From: Vibrio aestuarianus
GTDB lineage: Bacteria > Pseudomonadota > Gammaproteobacteria > Enterobacterales > Vibrionaceae
Direction of reading: 5' to 3'
DNA length: 64,000 nucleotides
NCBI RefSeq assembly: GCF_012395185.1
Contig: NZ_JAAZTU010000010.1
Location: 62,001 to 126,000, forward strand
Positions 1 to 9,226 of this stretch are shown here, one piece after another. Made by a program: the position numbers and the translations under genes. The notes below the pieces were generated by a model. That model worked only from the letters and a program-made list of their open reading frames with translations. It was not told the origin of the DNA and ran no database searches. Every line of letters starts with the position of its first letter. Position 1 is the first letter of the stretch.

Positions 1-1
1 C

Positions 2-1000
2 CATGCATTACGCCCAGAGGGTATCAACTGGCCAGAAAATGAAGATGGGTTCACCAGTTTTAAATTAGAGCATTTATCTGTCGCTAACGGTATCGAACAC
101 GCGAATGCTCATGATGCAATGGCCGATGTTATCGCTACCATCGAACTTGCAAAGAAAGTCAAAGCCGCGCAGCCTAAGTTGTTTGATTACTTTTTCAATA
201 TGCGCCACAAACGTAAACTCAATGACCTCGTTGATATCGTCAACATGACGCCACTGATGCACGTTTCTGGCATGCTCGGCCGTGAATGCCAATACACCAG
301 TTGGATTGTACCAATCGCCTGGCACCCCACTAACCAAAACGCAGTGATTGTGGTTGATCTTGCGAAAAACCCGCAGCCATTGATAGACCTAAACGTCGAA
401 GAGTTACAGCAACGCTTATACACAAAACGAGACGATCTTGCACCGGATGAGCAGCCCGTACCAATCAAGCTGGTGCACCTTAATAAATGCCCAATTTTAG
501 CACCGGCCAAAACGTTAACCGCGGAAAATGCAGAAAAGATAGGGATTGATCGAACGGTATGTTTACAAAACTTAGCCGTGATTAAACAACACCCTAAAAT
601 CCGGGAAAAACTGGTTGGCCTGTACAGTATCGAGCGAGAGTATCCGGCCAATGATGATGTCGATAGCCAGCTGTATGACGGATTCTTTTCGCCTTCGGAT
701 AAAGCCGCTATGGATATTATCCGTGAGACCGACCCGGTAAATTTATCTGCTTTAGAGATTAGCTTTAGTGATAAACGGATTGAGCCCCTACTATTTCGTT
801 ATCGCGCGCGCAACTACCCTTTGACGCTGAGCGATGAAGAACAACAGCGTTGGGCTGCACATTGCCGTGAATATTTTGAAAATCGTATTGAAGAATATAG
901 CCTCAATTTGGAAAACTTAGTTCATACCTATGAGAGTGACGAAAAGAAAATCGCTATTTTAAAATCCGTTTACCATTACGTGGAAACTATTACCCGTTGA
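2..1000 (+). CDS. sbcB: Exodeoxyribonuclease I (3' part; 5' end outside window)
   Basis: Single-strand-specific 3'-5' exonuclease used in mismatch repair and recombination. The frame is open from base 2, so the gene starts upstream; an internal ATG at 119 is not the start. About 332 of the usual ~475 residues are present. The visible part begins just before the exonuclease motif III (HDAMADV, the H-x4-D of DnaQ-type nucleases) and runs through the SH3-like and helical C-terminal domains. The RPEGINWPENEDG stretch before motif III is typical of ExoI. The reading is secure; only the N-terminal Exo I/II motifs cannot be checked. Confidence 0.95.
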   Translation, partial: HALRPEGINWPENEDGFTSFKLEHLSVANGIEHANAHDAMADVIATIELAKKVKAAQPKLFDYFFNMRHKRKLNDLVDIVNMTPLMHVSGMLGRECQYTSWIVPIAWHPTNQNAVIVVDLAKNPQPLIDLNVEELQQRLYTKRDDLAPDEQPVPIKLVHLNKCPILAPAKTLTAENAEKIGIDRTVCLQNLAVIKQHPKIREKLVGLYSIEREYPANDDVDSQLYDGFFSPSDKAAMDIIRETDPVNLSALEISFSDKRIEPLLFRYRARNYPLTLSDEEQQRWAAHCREYFENRIEEYSLNLENLVHTYESDEKKIAILKSVYHYVETITR

Positions 1001-1017
1001 AAATATGACTAGCTGGC

Positions 1018-1083
1018 AGTAAGACGATTTAACTATTTAGGCAACAGCATGCGAAGCGGTTGCCTAGCTCATTCAGTCTTACC
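1018..1083 (+). terminator. Nested inverted repeats after sbcB
   Basis: TAGGCAAC (1038-1045) pairs with GTTGCCTA (1059-1066), and an outer GTAAGAC/GTCTTAC pair encloses it. There is no T-run, so this is a structured 3' end or weak terminator rather than a classical one. Confidence 0.35.
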
Positions 1084-1134
1084 TTGTTAACCAACAGCAC
1101 TCAACGTTTCTGACTTAGACACGGCACAATTTTT

Positions 1135-1500
1135 ATGTTGAATACATTCGCAAAATACATTGTCTCATTAGGCCTAATTCTACTTTGCCTACTAGCGGGC
1201 ATTAACCTACAAACTTGGCTTGGTATCTCTATTCCTGGCAGCATCATTGGTATGCTGATCCTATTTGCACTAATGGCCAGTGGATTGGTCCCTGTAGAGT
1301 GGGTTAAACCAAGTGCTAGCCTGTTTATTCGTTACATGATTTTGCTTTTTGTTCCGATAAGCGTTGGCTTAATGGAGCATTTTGAGATACTCATTAACAA
1401 TGCGTTACCGATACTTGCTAGTGCCGTTGGTGGCACATTAATTGTGCTTGTTTCTCTTGGCTGGCTGCTGGATCGTTTTTTGAAAAAGGGGAATAAGTAA
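1135..1500 (+). CDS. CidA/LrgA family holin-like membrane protein
   Basis: A 121-aa very hydrophobic protein with about four membrane segments. The [13 protein letters not shown] stretch near residue 35-47 is typical of the CidA/LrgA (YohJ) family. These proteins are holin-like or small-molecule (acetate, pyruvate) permease partners of LrgB. The stop codon overlaps the ATG of the next gene by one base (TAATG), so the two are translationally coupled. No good Shine-Dalgarno is seen before this ATG. The family call is firm; the transported substrate is unknown. Confidence 0.88.
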   Translation: MLNTFAKYIVSLGLILLCLLAGINLQTWLGISIPGSIIGMLILFALMASGLVPVEWVKPSASLFIRYMILLFVPISVGLMEHFEILINNALPILASAVGGTLIVLVSLGWLLDRFLKKGNK

Positions 1501-2180
1501 TGTGGCTGCTAGTAACTATCTTGGTATTTTTTTTCACGCGCTGGCTTAGCAAAAAATGCAAAACACCACTGATGAACCCTTTATTAATCAGCCTTGTAAT
1601 CATTATTCCTATTTTGCTGTTTTTTAAAGTCCCTTTTGAAACCTACTATGCAGATAATCAATGGTTAAGTTTGCTATTGCAACCTGCCGTGGTAGCGCTT
1701 GCTTATCCTTTGTATGAACAACTGCCACAAATACGTTTGAACTGGCGCATCATTACATTGGCCTGTGGTGTAGGCAGTGTTATGTCGATGCTGACCGCCA
1801 GTATGATCGCTGTGTATATGCAAGCCGATATTCAGTTAATCGCCAGTTTGCTGGGAAAATCCGTAACTACACCGATCGCAATGGAAGTGTCGAGTAACTT
1901 AGGAGGAGAACCTGCGGTTGCCGCCATTTTGGTGGTTATAGTTGGATTATTTGGCGCGATTCTCGCCTACCCTATCTATAACCTGTTAGGTATTACGCAC
2001 CCGATCGCTAAAGGATTAACAATGGGAACCGTATCGCACGCCTTGGGTACCGCAACCTGTGCTGAGAAAGATCCTCGTGATGCCGCTTTCAGCTCTCTGG
2101 CTTTAGTCGTGTGCGGTGTCATTACATCGGTTTTAGCGCCAAGCTTTTTTGCCTTTTCAGTGTGGTTAGCAACCCTATAA
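1500..2180 (+). CDS. LrgB/YohK family membrane protein
   Basis: A 226-aa inner-membrane protein of the LrgB/CidB (YohK) family. Seen in the sequence are multiple hydrophobic spans and the conserved KSVTTPIAMEVS segment, then GTVSHALGTA near the C-terminus. It overlaps the preceding LrgA-like gene by one base, the usual lrgAB arrangement. In other bacteria LrgAB pairs influence autolysis or pyruvate/acetate export. Which role applies here cannot be told from the sequence. Confidence 0.9.
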   Translation: MWLLVTILVFFFTRWLSKKCKTPLMNPLLISLVIIIPILLFFKVPFETYYADNQWLSLLLQPAVVALAYPLYEQLPQIRLNWRIITLACGVGSVMSMLTASMIAVYMQADIQLIASLLGKSVTTPIAMEVSSNLGGEPAVAAILVVIVGLFGAILAYPIYNLLGITHPIAKGLTMGTVSHALGTATCAEKDPRDAAFSSLALVVCGVITSVLAPSFFAFSVWLATL

Positions 2181-2318
2181 TCATTACAATAACCGATAGA
2201 TTACAAACAAACATTGACAAGAGGTATTTGACATCTTTCACTTAATCTCAGGCTGCAATCGATATCATGTGTGACCTCACTCTAATTATGAAAAATGAAA
2301 TATCGTTACACTTATCAA

Positions 2319-2334
2319 TGTGATCATAATCACG
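2319..2334 (+). promoter_or_regulatory. CRP site of the cdd promoter (class II spacing)
   Basis: TGTGATCATAATCACG matches the CRP consensus TGTGA-N6-TCACA in 9 of 10 key bases. A -10-like TAGAAT at 2355-2360 places the start near 2367-2368, so the site centre (2326.5) is about 41 bp upstream, the class II position. A second half site TGTGA at 2270-2274 lies upstream; cdd in E. coli uses tandem CRP sites with CytR between them. Confidence 0.75.
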
Positions 2335-2389
2335 GAGAATTTTCATTTGTCACCTAGAATAGACTTCAATACATTGATAAGGATTCACT

Positions 2390-3277
2390 ATGAAAAGCCG
2401 TATTGAACAAGCACTAGCTGATACACCAAAACCGATTGCAGAGTTTTTGGCCGCTATTATGCTGTCAGATGACTTTGATGCAACTCTATCACCAGAACAG
2501 TTTGAGCAGTTGCTTGCAATATCTGGATTGGAAGACTCGGAATTACGCCTCGCCTTGCTGCCTTTCGCTGCAGCTTATGCTTATGTGCCACTTTCTAACT
2601 TCTATGTGGGAGCAATTGTAAGAGGCTTATCAGGTCGCTTATATTTTGGTGCCAATATGGAGTTTTCCGGCGCACAGTTAGGCCAAACCGTTCATGCGGA
2701 GCAGTGCGCAATCAGCCACGCTTGGATGAAAGGTGAACAAGGTATAACTGATGTCACCGTGAATTTCAGCCCATGTGGTCACTGCCGTCAGTTTATGAAT
2801 GAGCTAACCACCGCTAAATCATTGACCATCCAATTGCCAGAACGTGACGAAAAATCTCTCGAGGAATACTTACCTGATTCCTTCGGACCGTCTGATCTTG
2901 GTATCGAATCAGGCCTGATGGCGAGTGCAGATCATGGCAAAATGACCAGTGAGGGTGATCAATTAATACTGGCCGCGCTAACAGGTCTAAACCGCAGCTA
3001 TGCCCCTTACACAAAGAACCTAAGCGGTGTTGCCTTACGAGTCGAAAGTGGCAAAACCTTTATTGGCTCTTATGCTGAAAACGCGGCTTTCAATCCGAGC
3101 CTACCACCACTACAAGTTGCCTTGACACAGTTAATGATGAGCGGTGAGAGTTTTGACCAAATTACTTCCGCGGCACTAGTAGAAATGGCCGAAGGAAATA
3201 TTAGTCACCTCGCAGATACACAATCAACTCTCGAAGTGATTAACCCTGATATTCCCGTTTCCTACCTGATGGTTTAA
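2390..3277 (+). CDS. cdd: Cytidine deaminase
   Basis: Zn-dependent hydrolytic deaminase converting cytidine and deoxycytidine to uridine and deoxyuridine (pyrimidine salvage). The 295-aa length is that of the two-domain dimeric enterobacterial form. The zinc/catalytic motifs are visible: H102-A-E104 and P128-C-G-H-C132, the same positions as in E. coli Cdd. The start ATG follows a TAAGGA Shine-Dalgarno. Monocistronic: CRP-type promoter upstream and a terminator right after the stop. Confidence 0.97.
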   Translation: MKSRIEQALADTPKPIAEFLAAIMLSDDFDATLSPEQFEQLLAISGLEDSELRLALLPFAAAYAYVPLSNFYVGAIVRGLSGRLYFGANMEFSGAQLGQTVHAEQCAISHAWMKGEQGITDVTVNFSPCGHCRQFMNELTTAKSLTIQLPERDEKSLEEYLPDSFGPSDLGIESGLMASADHGKMTSEGDQLILAALTGLNRSYAPYTKNLSGVALRVESGKTFIGSYAENAAFNPSLPPLQVALTQLMMSGESFDQITSAALVEMAEGNISHLADTQSTLEVINPDIPVSYLMV

Positions 3278-3294
3278 CCACATGATAGTGGCAT

Positions 3295-3325
3295 AAAAAA
3301 TCCTCGAGCAATCGGGGATTTTTTA
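3295..3325 (+). terminator. Rho-independent terminator of cdd
   Basis: A 9-bp stem AAAAAATCC (3295-3303) / GGATTTTTT (3316-3324), with a short loop and a built-in T-run. Confidence 0.8.
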
Positions 3326-3448
3326 TTGGCGGAAAACAACAAGCGATACTCATACCATTTAATAAAAATCCATCCAAAACCATGACGGCATTGTGAAAGG
3401 CTGTTAATTTAGCGTAAGGGTTTCATTTAAAGATCAACGGATTGATTT

Positions 3449-4324
3449 ATGTTTGAGCAAGTGGTTAATATTCTTTTCCCGGTCATAGCCTTAGTGGGCG
3501 TAGGGTTCATGATAGGTCGTTGGCAAAAACCAGATTTTCGCCCCATTAATCGCATCAATATGGACGCTTTCGTTCCGGCTCTTGTTTTTTCATCTCTAGC
3601 AACCATGCCACTCGACACTCAGCAACTTCCCTTGATTGTAGCTTCCTTAGTGGCCGTTTTGATCCCCGCTCTTTTGATGATTCCCATTTGTTTGATGATG
3701 AAAATTAACTATAAGGCGTGGGCTCCATTACACATGTTTCGCAATAGCGGTAATTTAGCGATTCCGCTTTTCACCTATACATTCGGCGAGTCTGCATTAG
3801 GGTCAGCCGTCTTATTATTTGTGGTTTCAGCATGTCTACATATTAGCCTTGGCCTAGCACTTCTTAGTAAAGGCAATCCATTTAAGCAGATCATTTCTAC
3901 GCCGTTATTCATCGCCGCCGCTATTGCTATGACATTGAATGTATTGGGCATTACCGTTTGGAAACCTCTTTATGAAGCGACGTCATTACTGGGGCAAGCC
4001 GCGGTTCCCGTGATGTTAATTTCTCTCGGTTCTCAGATGATCAATTTGAAATTATCAGGGTTCAAAGTCGGGGTGATTTCTAGCTTGTTATCTTTAGCCA
4101 CTGGGGCTGTGAGTTTTCTGCTGATTTACTACTTCATTCCATTACCCACTATGCAGCTACAAATGATGGTTTTGTTCACCATGCTCCCCCCTGCCGTCAT
4201 GAACTATCTGTTTGCAGAACGTTTTAATATTGAACCAACAAACGTCGCGTCAATGGTATTGTTTGGTAATTTCTTTTGCCTGATTACACTACCAATTCTA
4301 CTCACTGTTGCCCTCTTGCTATAG
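3449..4324 (+). CDS. AEC (auxin efflux carrier) family transporter
   Basis: A 291-aa integral membrane protein with about ten hydrophobic segments in the five-plus-five layout of AEC permeases. The family-typical FRNSGNLAIPL lies near the middle and a conserved proline-rich PPAVMNYLFAE near the C-terminus. AEC members (YfdV, MdcF, MleP) move small carboxylates or amino acids. The flanking genes give no clue to the substrate. It appears to be transcribed alone. Confidence 0.88.
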   Translation: MFEQVVNILFPVIALVGVGFMIGRWQKPDFRPINRINMDAFVPALVFSSLATMPLDTQQLPLIVASLVAVLIPALLMIPICLMMKINYKAWAPLHMFRNSGNLAIPLFTYTFGESALGSAVLLFVVSACLHISLGLALLSKGNPFKQIISTPLFIAAAIAMTLNVLGITVWKPLYEATSLLGQAAVPVMLISLGSQMINLKLSGFKVGVISSLLSLATGAVSFLLIYYFIPLPTMQLQMMVLFTMLPPAVMNYLFAERFNIEPTNVASMVLFGNFFCLITLPILLTVALLL

Positions 4325-4442
4325 TTCATCTTACTTATAGAACAAGCAAGAACCATTGAATGTAAAGATTGGTGAATTAGGTTCACAGAGCATCACCAGA
4401 GGTCTAAGATAATAACCATGTCAATTTTGTGGGTTATCAGTC

Positions 4443-5756
4443 ATGAAAATGATCTTCTTGGTTTGCCTATTGCTTTGGTTGCCCTCAGTGGTGGTGACAT
4501 GGGATAACACCGTAGACTTCTTCTACTGGCGACATCACTTTGTTATCTTGACTGGCTTCCTTGCTTTAGCCTATATGAGTGTTGCAATGCTGACCGCAAT
4601 GCGCTTTTCGAAAGTGGAGCAATGGCTAGACGGGCTGGATAAAAGCTACGCGGTACATAAATCGCTCGGGATACATGCCACAATAGCTTTAACCTGCCAT
4701 TGGCTACTTATGAAAATTCCCAAATGGCTAATATTATTGGGTTGGCTCGAACGACCGCACCGACAAAATCGTATCCACCAAATACAAGATGCTATTCCTT
4801 GGGCCGCACTAGCTAAAGATGTGGGAGAGTTCGCTTTCTACGCGTTCGTTATTTTTGTTGGAATCAGTTTGTTTCAGGCGATCAGCTATCGCCATTTCAA
4901 ATTCACGCACAAACTTGGCGGTGTCATCTTCATGGCCGGAGCGTTCCACTCCATTGTCTTAATTGATATTAGTTCGGAAACGATGGGCATGAATATCGTC
5001 ATTGTTAGCCTAGCGCTACTTGGTTCGGTTTGCGCCCTGATCTCCTTATCAGGACGCATCGGGCAAGCAAACAAAGTGACCGGGCAAGTTAGCCATGTTC
5101 AACCGATCTTAGATGAAAGCGGTCATGGTGATATTGTGCACTTTTCAATTCAGCTATCTAAACCTCTCTCTTACCAAGCTGGGCAGTTTGCTTATTTAAG
5201 TTTTGATGATAAAGAGCCACCTCACCCATTTTCCATTTTGTCTTACCAGAGGCATAACAATCACATTGAGTTTGCCGTAAAAGATCTTGGTGATTATACC
5301 CACCACTTAGTCACCTCTATCTTCGTGGGACAAAAGGTAACGGTTGAAGGTGGATATGGGAAATTCAACATACCCACTAGTCGTGAGCAAGTATGGGTTG
5401 GAGCTGGCATTGGTATCGTACCTTTTCTTGCTTGGTTACAAAGACTTAGCTCTACTCCCCATAATAATAGCCAGCACATCACACTCTATTACTGCCGTGA
5501 ATCAGACCATCAACAATATTTTGTTGAATTACTCAATCGGCTGGTTCCAAAACTACCCAATGTGACGTTGCAAGTGTATACCGCCAGTCATAACCAACGT
5601 TTATGTGCCCAACGAATCGCAAACCAATTAGATTTACAACAAGGTGAAGTGAGTTTTTGTGGCCCCAAAATTTTTGGCCAAACGCTCAAAGAGCAGTTAA
5701 TCAGCATGGGGTTAGATCGCTGTCATTTTCATAATGAACTCTTTAACATGCGCTAA
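4443..5756 (+). CDS. Ferric-reductase-like transmembrane flavoprotein
   Basis: A 437-aa membrane oxidoreductase. Residues ~1-205 hold about six membrane spans with histidines in the helices (ferric reductase-like, haem-carrying domain). Residues ~215-310 form an FAD-binding FR-type barrel with the flavin motif HPFSILS. Residues ~315-435 form a ferredoxin-reductase NAD(P)-binding domain with VGAGIGIVPF and a C-terminal FCGP. It probably passes electrons from NAD(P)H through FAD and haem across the inner membrane. The acceptor (Fe3+, oxygen or other) is unknown. No strong Shine-Dalgarno precedes the ATG. A 6-bp inverted repeat ATAACC/GGTTAT lies just upstream. Confidence 0.85.
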   Translation: MKMIFLVCLLLWLPSVVVTWDNTVDFFYWRHHFVILTGFLALAYMSVAMLTAMRFSKVEQWLDGLDKSYAVHKSLGIHATIALTCHWLLMKIPKWLILLGWLERPHRQNRIHQIQDAIPWAALAKDVGEFAFYAFVIFVGISLFQAISYRHFKFTHKLGGVIFMAGAFHSIVLIDISSETMGMNIVIVSLALLGSVCALISLSGRIGQANKVTGQVSHVQPILDESGHGDIVHFSIQLSKPLSYQAGQFAYLSFDDKEPPHPFSILSYQRHNNHIEFAVKDLGDYTHHLVTSIFVGQKVTVEGGYGKFNIPTSREQVWVGAGIGIVPFLAWLQRLSSTPHNNSQHITLYYCRESDHQQYFVELLNRLVPKLPNVTLQVYTASHNQRLCAQRIANQLDLQQGEVSFCGPKIFGQTLKEQLISMGLDRCHFHNELFNMR

Positions 5757-5768
5757 AAATATTGATTA

Positions 5769-5800
5769 CAGCACAAAAGCAAACGTTTGCTTTTGTGCTG
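5769..5800 (+). promoter_or_regulatory. 32-bp perfect palindrome carrying the PurR operator of purT
   Basis: Every base of 5769-5784 pairs with 5785-5800. The central 16 bp (5777-5792) are AAGCAAACGTTTGCTT, a near-perfect PurR box (consensus ACGCAAACGTTTGCGT). It sits 62 bp before purT and 12 bp after the preceding stop, so it may also serve as a hairpin for transcripts from the upstream gene. Confidence 0.85.
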
Positions 5801-5861
5801 ATTTTCAGTATCATTCTGGCTGTTTTCGCTATTACTTTTTGCATGAATGTAAGGATTCACT

Positions 5862-7037
5862 ATGTTTGGTACTGCTACACGTGAAAATGCCACTCGCGTT
5901 TTACTGCTTGGTTCAGGAGAATTAGGTAAAGAAGTGGCGATTGAATGTCAACGTTTGGGTTTAGAAGTGATCGCATGTGATCGTTATGCCGACGCACCAG
6001 CGATGCAAATTGCACACCGTAGCCATGTAATAGATATGCTCGATGGTGATGCGTTACAAGCAATCATTGAACTAGAAAAACCAGACTACGTTGTACCAGA
6101 AATCGAAGCGATTGCCACCAGTAAACTTGTCGAATTGGAAGCGCAAGGCCTTAACGTTGTCCCTACAGCTAAAGCTACTCAACTGACGATGAACCGAGAA
6201 GGAATTCGTCGCCTTGCCGCAGAAACACTCTCCTTACCGACATCGCCTTACCAGTTTGCCGACAGTCACGACGATTTTATCGCAGCAGTAGAACAAGTTG
6301 GGATTCCATGCGTAGTAAAACCCGTCATGAGCTCGTCTGGTAAAGGACAAAGTGTGATCAAGTCTTCCGAGGATGTGGAAAAGGCATGGACTTACGCTCA
6401 AGAAGGCGGCCGAACAGGAGCAGGTAGAGTCATCATTGAAGGTTTTATCGATTTTGACTACGAAATTACGCTACTCACTGTGCGTGCCGTTGATGGTGTG
6501 CACTTTTGCGCCCCAATCGGACATCGCCAAGAAGACGGTGACTACCGTGAGTCTTGGCAGCCTCAAGCCATGTCAGCTAATGCCATTAAAGCTGCAGAGT
6601 ACGTAGCAGAGCAAGTTGTGAATGCGTTGGGCGGTTACGGTCTGTTTGGCGTAGAGCTGTTCGTAAAGGGTGATAAAGTCATTTTTAACGAAGTCTCACC
6701 TCGTCCACATGACACGGGAATGGTGACCTTAATTTCTCAGGACATGTCTGAATTTGCCTTGCACGTTCGTGCTTTTACCGGCATGCCAATCCATTCCATT
6801 ACTCAATATGGTCCCAGTGCTTCAGCAGTGGTTCTTGGCCAAGGATCATCAAGCAATATTCGCTTTGATGGCATTGACGAAGCTCTTGCCATGCCGAAAA
6901 CTCAAATTCGCTTGTTTGGTAAACCTGACATTGATGGCCGACGTCGACTTGGTGTGACTTTGACGCGCCGCTCTTGTGTTGAAAGCGCAATTGAAGATGC
7001 GATTGATAGTGCTAAAAAAGTCAAAGTCATTTATTAG
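5862..7037 (+). CDS. purT: Formate-dependent phosphoribosylglycinamide formyltransferase (GAR transformylase 2)
   Basis: ATP-grasp enzyme that makes formyl-GAR from GAR, formate and ATP in purine synthesis (folate-independent step 3). The 391-aa length matches E. coli PurT (392). Visible are the N-terminal [11 protein letters not shown] nucleotide fold (~residues 10-20), the ATP-grasp loop [12 protein letters not shown] (~151-162) and the metal-binding [12 protein letters not shown]. Shine-Dalgarno TAAGGA lies 7 bases before the ATG. Regulation by PurR is inferred from the operator at 5777-5792. Confidence 0.97.
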   Translation: MFGTATRENATRVLLLGSGELGKEVAIECQRLGLEVIACDRYADAPAMQIAHRSHVIDMLDGDALQAIIELEKPDYVVPEIEAIATSKLVELEAQGLNVVPTAKATQLTMNREGIRRLAAETLSLPTSPYQFADSHDDFIAAVEQVGIPCVVKPVMSSSGKGQSVIKSSEDVEKAWTYAQEGGRTGAGRVIIEGFIDFDYEITLLTVRAVDGVHFCAPIGHRQEDGDYRESWQPQAMSANAIKAAEYVAEQVVNALGGYGLFGVELFVKGDKVIFNEVSPRPHDTGMVTLISQDMSEFALHVRAFTGMPIHSITQYGPSASAVVLGQGSSSNIRFDGIDEALAMPKTQIRLFGKPDIDGRRRLGVTLTRRSCVESAIEDAIDSAKKVKVIY

Positions 7038-7059
7038 CTTATATTGATCTCTAAATAGA

Positions 7060-7085
7060 ATAGGCAGATACCCTGCCTATTTTTA
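7060..7085 (+). terminator. Bidirectional terminator between purT and tpm
   Basis: An 8-bp stem ATAGGCAG (7060-7067) / CTGCCTAT (7073-7080) followed by TTTT. It lies between convergent genes and has an A-rich flank on the other strand. Confidence 0.75.
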
Positions 7086-7096
7086 CTTTCACTATA

Positions 7097-7747
7097 TTAG
7101 TTTGCTTCAATAAGCCATACGTCTTCAGCAAAACGAGTCAACCCTTGCTTATTGATTTTAGGATGTGATTCATCGGCATCATCACGTAACAAATGGGTCA
7201 CAGTATAACCCGAATACAACTGGCGTATTTCCTCTTCAGACACACTAAAAGGAGGGCCAGACATTTCATCTTGAACATAATCCAAACTAACCAACAAAAT
7301 GCGACCTTTTGGCTTTAAAAGTGATTTTAGCCTATTTGCATATTCAATTCGCATTTCTGGCGGCAAAGCAACCAAAGCCGCTCGATCATAGATGATATCA
7401 ACCGCCTCAATAGGGGCTGTAAAATAGTCACCTGAATAGATCGATAATTCATCAAACTGGTAAAGTTCATGCCAGCTATTGATACGTGTCACTTGTGGTG
7501 TATAAAAATGTTCGGAAAAAAATGAACGAACCGCGATTTCACTCAGCTCTACACCTTGAACAACATCATGCTTGGAAGCTAACCAGATCAGATCTTCACT
7601 CTTTCCGCACAAAGGAACAAATACGCTATCTTCTCGCTGCGGCTTAGTATGCCCCCAAAACTCAATCAACAGTGGGTTTACATCCTCTAAGTGGAAACCT
7701 ATTTGATTAGCAGCCCATTTATTGTGCCAAAACTCAGGATCTTTCAT
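7097..7747 (-). CDS. tpm: Thiopurine S-methyltransferase
   Basis: SAM-dependent methyltransferase of the TPMT family. In bacteria it is linked to methylation of thiopurines and to tellurite/selenite resistance. Family signatures are visible: a start of the DPEFWHNKW type, the SAM-binding [13 protein letters not shown] (~residues 45-57) and the [14 protein letters not shown] segment. I chose the ATG at 7747 because homologues begin with this short DPEFW motif. Upstream ATGs at 7768 and 7765 would add seven residues and cannot be excluded. Convergent with purT. Confidence 0.92.
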   Translation of the reverse strand: MKDPEFWHNKWAANQIGFHLEDVNPLLIEFWGHTKPQREDSVFVPLCGKSEDLIWLASKHDVVQGVELSEIAVRSFFSEHFYTPQVTRINSWHELYQFDELSIYSGDYFTAPIEAVDIIYDRAALVALPPEMRIEYANRLKSLLKPKGRILLVSLDYVQDEMSGPPFSVSEEEIRQLYSGYTVTHLLRDDADESHPKINKQGLTRFAEDVWLIEAN

Positions 7748-8096
7748 CTTATTGCTTGCTCTCATCACTCATATATACGTGCCGTTAAACGACGTAAGTT
7801 CACTAGCCTAACCTATCTATTGCGCATCCGGTAGCATCAAAACAAATTCATTCATGTTTGGTTAATCTTCACCCGCTATACTTGAGTACAACTTGATGAG
7901 AAAAAAACACTGCACTAAAGTCAAACTACGTGAGCAGCTTCAAAGTTAACAGTTTTACTGATTCATCAAGATTGAGTTTCACCGATTGAACCCAAGATAG
8001 TCTTTAGACATCTCCGGTTCGTTGCATAATTCGAGCTAGACGTTTTTAGGATCTTTTAAGTTTCCCTTTTGCCTAAACGTCCCGTAAGGAGAGTCA
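7748..8096. other. Divergent intergenic region between tpm and relV
   Basis: No gene seen. It must hold the promoters of tpm (leftward) and relV (rightward). Visible structure: TACGT/ACGTA inverted repeat at 7776-7796 near tpm, and an imperfect hairpin GACGTTTTTAGG (8039-8050) / CCTAAACGTC (8072-8081) in the relV leader just before its Shine-Dalgarno. Confidence 0.4.
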
Positions 8097-8873
8097 ATGA
8101 GCTTATTTCTACGAACCACAGCATTGATGCTACTAGTATTAAGCCGTGCACCAGCGTTTGCTGCTGTTCCACTGATTTCGGAAAGTGCTCCTGAAGTCAA
8201 CGAGTCTCAACAAGACCAATTATCATCAAAACTCTTCAAACATAGCCTTAGCGGTCTCTATGGCATTCAATCGACCAACACCCAGCCTTTGCAACCATAT
8301 AACGACTTTGAAGTACTCTATAGCAAAGCGCATCAAGCTCAGTTTGAACTTGAAACGCTATGTAAAAGTGCTGCGCTATTAACGTCAACCGAAGCATATT
8401 TCGCGGGTGTTAAATCAAGAGATCGCGCACTGACAAAAATTGCACATGAACTCGATGGGCGCGCAGATAGGATTACCGATTTAGCTCGAGCAACCATTGT
8501 CGCTAACGACGTACCTAGCCTGGTTGAAGCCTATGAGGTACTCAACCGTGAAGCAACAATTGTTAAAGTAAAAAATCGTTTTAAATCGCCAGGTGCTTCT
8601 GGCTATCGCGATTTAAACTTACTAGTCCAACTGCCTAAGACCAATGTCATTGCTGAGGTACAATTACACCTCAAAGCGATTGCCGATGTGAAAAATGGCC
8701 CAGAGCATGAACTGTATGAAAAAATCCAACAATTTGAACGTAACGCTGCCAGCGAACGCCGTGCGTTGAATGAATTTGAAATGGCGAAGATAGCTCAGTT
8801 CAGACGTCAATCTATAGAGCTTTATCAAAATGCATGGCAGCCTTACATAACTACTCATATTCAAGCAGCTTAA
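8097..8873 (+). CDS. relV: RelV-type small alarmone (p)ppGpp synthetase
   Basis: A RelA/SpoT synthetase-domain protein with no hydrolase or TGS/ACT domains. At 258 aa it is about the size of Vibrio cholerae RelV (VC1224, as recalled). The residues I recall as essential there (K107, D129, R132, L150, E188) are all present one position earlier: K106, D128, R131, L149 and E187 (AEVQLHLK). The locus next to ihfA-pheTS also fits. The N-terminus (residues 1-23) looks like a Sec signal peptide: positive residue, LMLLVL core, AFA-A. That is odd for a nucleotide-using enzyme. Strong Shine-Dalgarno TAAGGAGAG. Confidence 0.88.
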   Translation: MSLFLRTTALMLLVLSRAPAFAAVPLISESAPEVNESQQDQLSSKLFKHSLSGLYGIQSTNTQPLQPYNDFEVLYSKAHQAQFELETLCKSAALLTSTEAYFAGVKSRDRALTKIAHELDGRADRITDLARATIVANDVPSLVEAYEVLNREATIVKVKNRFKSPGASGYRDLNLLVQLPKTNVIAEVQLHLKAIADVKNGPEHELYEKIQQFERNAASERRALNEFEMAKIAQFRRQSIELYQNAWQPYITTHIQAA

Positions 8874-8894
8874 AACTTAATTTAGGATAAATGC

Positions 8895-8918
8895 AAAAAG
8901 ACCACGCTAGGCGTGGTC
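8895..8918 (-). terminator. Terminator of ihfA (possibly bidirectional with relV)
   Basis: An 8-bp stem GACCACGC (8900-8907) / GCGTGGTC (8911-8918) with a TAG loop. On the minus strand it is followed by a T-run (complement of AAAAA at 8895-8899). Confidence 0.8.
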
Positions 8919-8929
8919 TATTGCTCGGT

Positions 8930-9226
8930 CTATTTTTCGACTTTAATGTTCTCGACTCGGGCTTTCAATTTCTGCCCTGGGCGGAACGTTACGACACGTC
9001 GAGCGGAGATAGGAATATCCTCACCTGTTTTTGGGTTTCGACCCGGACGTTCATTTTTGTCTCGAAGATCAAAATTACCAAAACCAGATAGTTTTACCTG
9101 TTCGCCACTTTCAAGCGCCTTACGAATCTCTTCGAAAAACACTTCAACCGTTTCCTTGGCATCCCGTTTACTGTATCCAAGCTTTTCAAACAGGTTTTCA
9201 GCCAATTCGGCCTTTGTGAGCGCCAT
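8930..9226 (-). CDS. ihfA: Integration host factor subunit alpha
   Basis: A 98-aa HU/IHF-family protein that pairs with IhfB to bend DNA at specific sites. The start [13 protein letters not shown], the [10 protein letters not shown] segment and the intercalating-proline arm [10 protein letters not shown] are diagnostic of IhfA rather than HU or IhfB. Shine-Dalgarno GAGGGAAG lies 4 bases before the ATG. As in E. coli it lies downstream of pheT, but here a strong terminator and about 400 bp separate them, so it probably has its own promoter in 9227-9590. Confidence 0.97.
   Translation of the reverse strand: MALTKAELAENLFEKLGYSKRDAKETVEVFFEEIRKALESGEQVKLSGFGNFDLRDKNERPGRNPKTGEDIPISARRVVTFRPGQKLKARVENIKVEK

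Noticed and set aside
119-1000. ATG at 119 as an independent gene start
   Set aside because: The frame is open to base 2 and encodes conserved ExoI sequence upstream; this is the middle of sbcB.
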